From assembly GCF_000516515.1 (NCBI RefSeq), contig NZ_KI911784.1, forward strand, positions 3,882,633 to 3,946,632: a stretch of 64,000 bases of DNA, given 5' to 3'. Source of the stretch: Chloroflexus sp. Y-396-1 (GTDB lineage: Bacteria > Chloroflexota > Chloroflexia > Chloroflexales > Chloroflexaceae). The position numbers were made by a program, and so were the translations under genes. The notes under the pieces were generated by a model. That model did not search any database, had not been told where the DNA came from, and was given only the letters and a program-made list of their open reading frames with translations. Positions within the stretch are counted from its first letter, which is position 1. Each line of letters starts with the position of its first letter. Positions 63,603 through 64,000 of the stretch are shown in pieces.

Positions 63603-64000
63603 ATGGTCAACGCTTTATCGGTAGCGCAGCATACGATTCGTTCAGCGCCAACGGGGGCAAATGTTGCTCGCTACCTACCGTGGATGGCGCAGGAATGCCC
63701 CGAACAGACCGCAGTTATTAGTGGGATCGGGCGGGATCGGGCGGGTAAGGTCATCTATCGGCGGCAGAGTTTCGCAGCGTTGCATGCAGCTAGTGATCGG
63801 CTGGCCTGGGGGCTGACAGCCTATGGCCTGAAGCGGGCAATGCGGGTGTTACTGATGGTGCCGGCAGGGGGACCATTGATCAGTCTGACGTTTGCGCTGT
63901 TGAAGGCCGGTTGTGTGCCCATCTTAATTGATCCGGCAATGGGGCGACAAAATCTTGCGCAATGTATTGCTGAAGTCAAACCAGAGGCCTTGATCGGCGT
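63603..64000 (+). CDS. oleC: OleC-like AMP-dependent ligase (partial, N-terminal part)
   Basis: The ATG at 63603 has GAGGG seven bases upstream, and the frame stays open to the window end (132 codons). The peptide has NVARYLPWMAQECPEQTAVI, a line like FAALHAASDRLAWGL and then LLMVPAGGPLISLTFALLKAGCVPILIDPAMG, close to the OleC class of adenylate-forming enzymes that convert beta-hydroxy acids to beta-lactones. The DPAMG in place of the usual NP line is typical of that group. The C-terminal catalytic motifs lie outside the window. Confidence 0.78.
   Translation, partial: MVNALSVAQHTIRSAPTGANVARYLPWMAQECPEQTAVISGIGRDRAGKVIYRRQSFAALHAASDRLAWGLTAYGLKRAMRVLLMVPAGGPLISLTFALLKAGCVPILIDPAMGRQNLAQCIAEVKPEALIG

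Overview
The window looks like chromosome from a filamentous anoxygenic phototroph of the Chloroflexus type. This is inferred from several things: the base composition (mid-50s % GC by eye), a two-subunit glycine decarboxylase, an OleB/OleC pair, an exported protein ending in a YIPL-type tail, and many GC-rich palindromic intergenic repeats. Species was not verified. No phage, integrase, transposase, CRISPR array or rRNA was seen.

Layout. 1-4122 (minus): a catabolic acyl-CoA style operon (AMP-dependent acyl-CoA ligase, two alpha/beta hydrolases, MaoC dehydratase, truncated enoyl-CoA hydratase). 4349-6505: an AT-richer exported seven-repeat SBBP beta-propeller protein. 7315-17311: an envelope glycan or glycolipid cluster (two large polytopic GT-C-like proteins, a methyltransferase, a Wzx-like flippase, two GT4 glycosyltransferases). 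17515-18638: two tandem tRNA-Ala genes with their own promoter and terminator, then a Thr-nucleophile asparaginase. 19154-20000: an MntA/HepT (MNT/HEPN) pair. 20242-27686: MA-like metalloprotease, tandem-domain aspartyl protease, photolyase, hybrid histidine kinase, PlsC. 27940-34435: glycine cleavage genes gcvT-gcvH-gcvPA-(degenerate APH-fold protein)-gcvPB, preceded by a CpXC-like protein. 34826-36395: ArsR regulator and Gfo/Idh oxidoreductase.

36640-48396 is a sulfur and Fe-S super-locus, all on the minus strand. In transcription order it is sufR-sufC-sufD-sufS-sufU-sufB, a hairpin, an array of 69-nt repeats, then a Rieske ferredoxin, a two-domain sulfurtransferase, a second U-type scaffold, cysteine synthase, a Mec-type JAMM peptidase, a CysO/MoaD-type sulfur carrier with a three-residue tail after its diglycine, and a MoeZ-type E1 with a rhodanese domain. 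The parts for sulfur-carrier-dependent cysteine synthesis therefore sit next to the parts for Fe-S cluster assembly.

48822-53520: a DUF4177-like small protein, a stand-alone ClpB-D2-like AAA+ ATPase, a TPR/zinc-finger/membrane protein, a methyltransferase and a GT4 glycosyltransferase; then tRNA-Cys and a TolB-like lipoprotein (to 55313). 55806-60520: a signalling island (histidine kinase broken by a 1-nt shift in a G tract, Rcp1-like response regulator, REC-PAS-GGDEF-EAL protein). 60647-64000: OleB-like hydrolase, oligopeptidase B and the start of an OleC-like ligase, suggesting long-chain olefin biosynthesis.

The observations most worth following up are the capped CysO/Mec/CysM/MoeZ operon next to suf, the pseudokinase-like APH protein inside the gcv operon, the exact 69-nt hairpin array, and the G5-tract frameshift in a sensor kinase.
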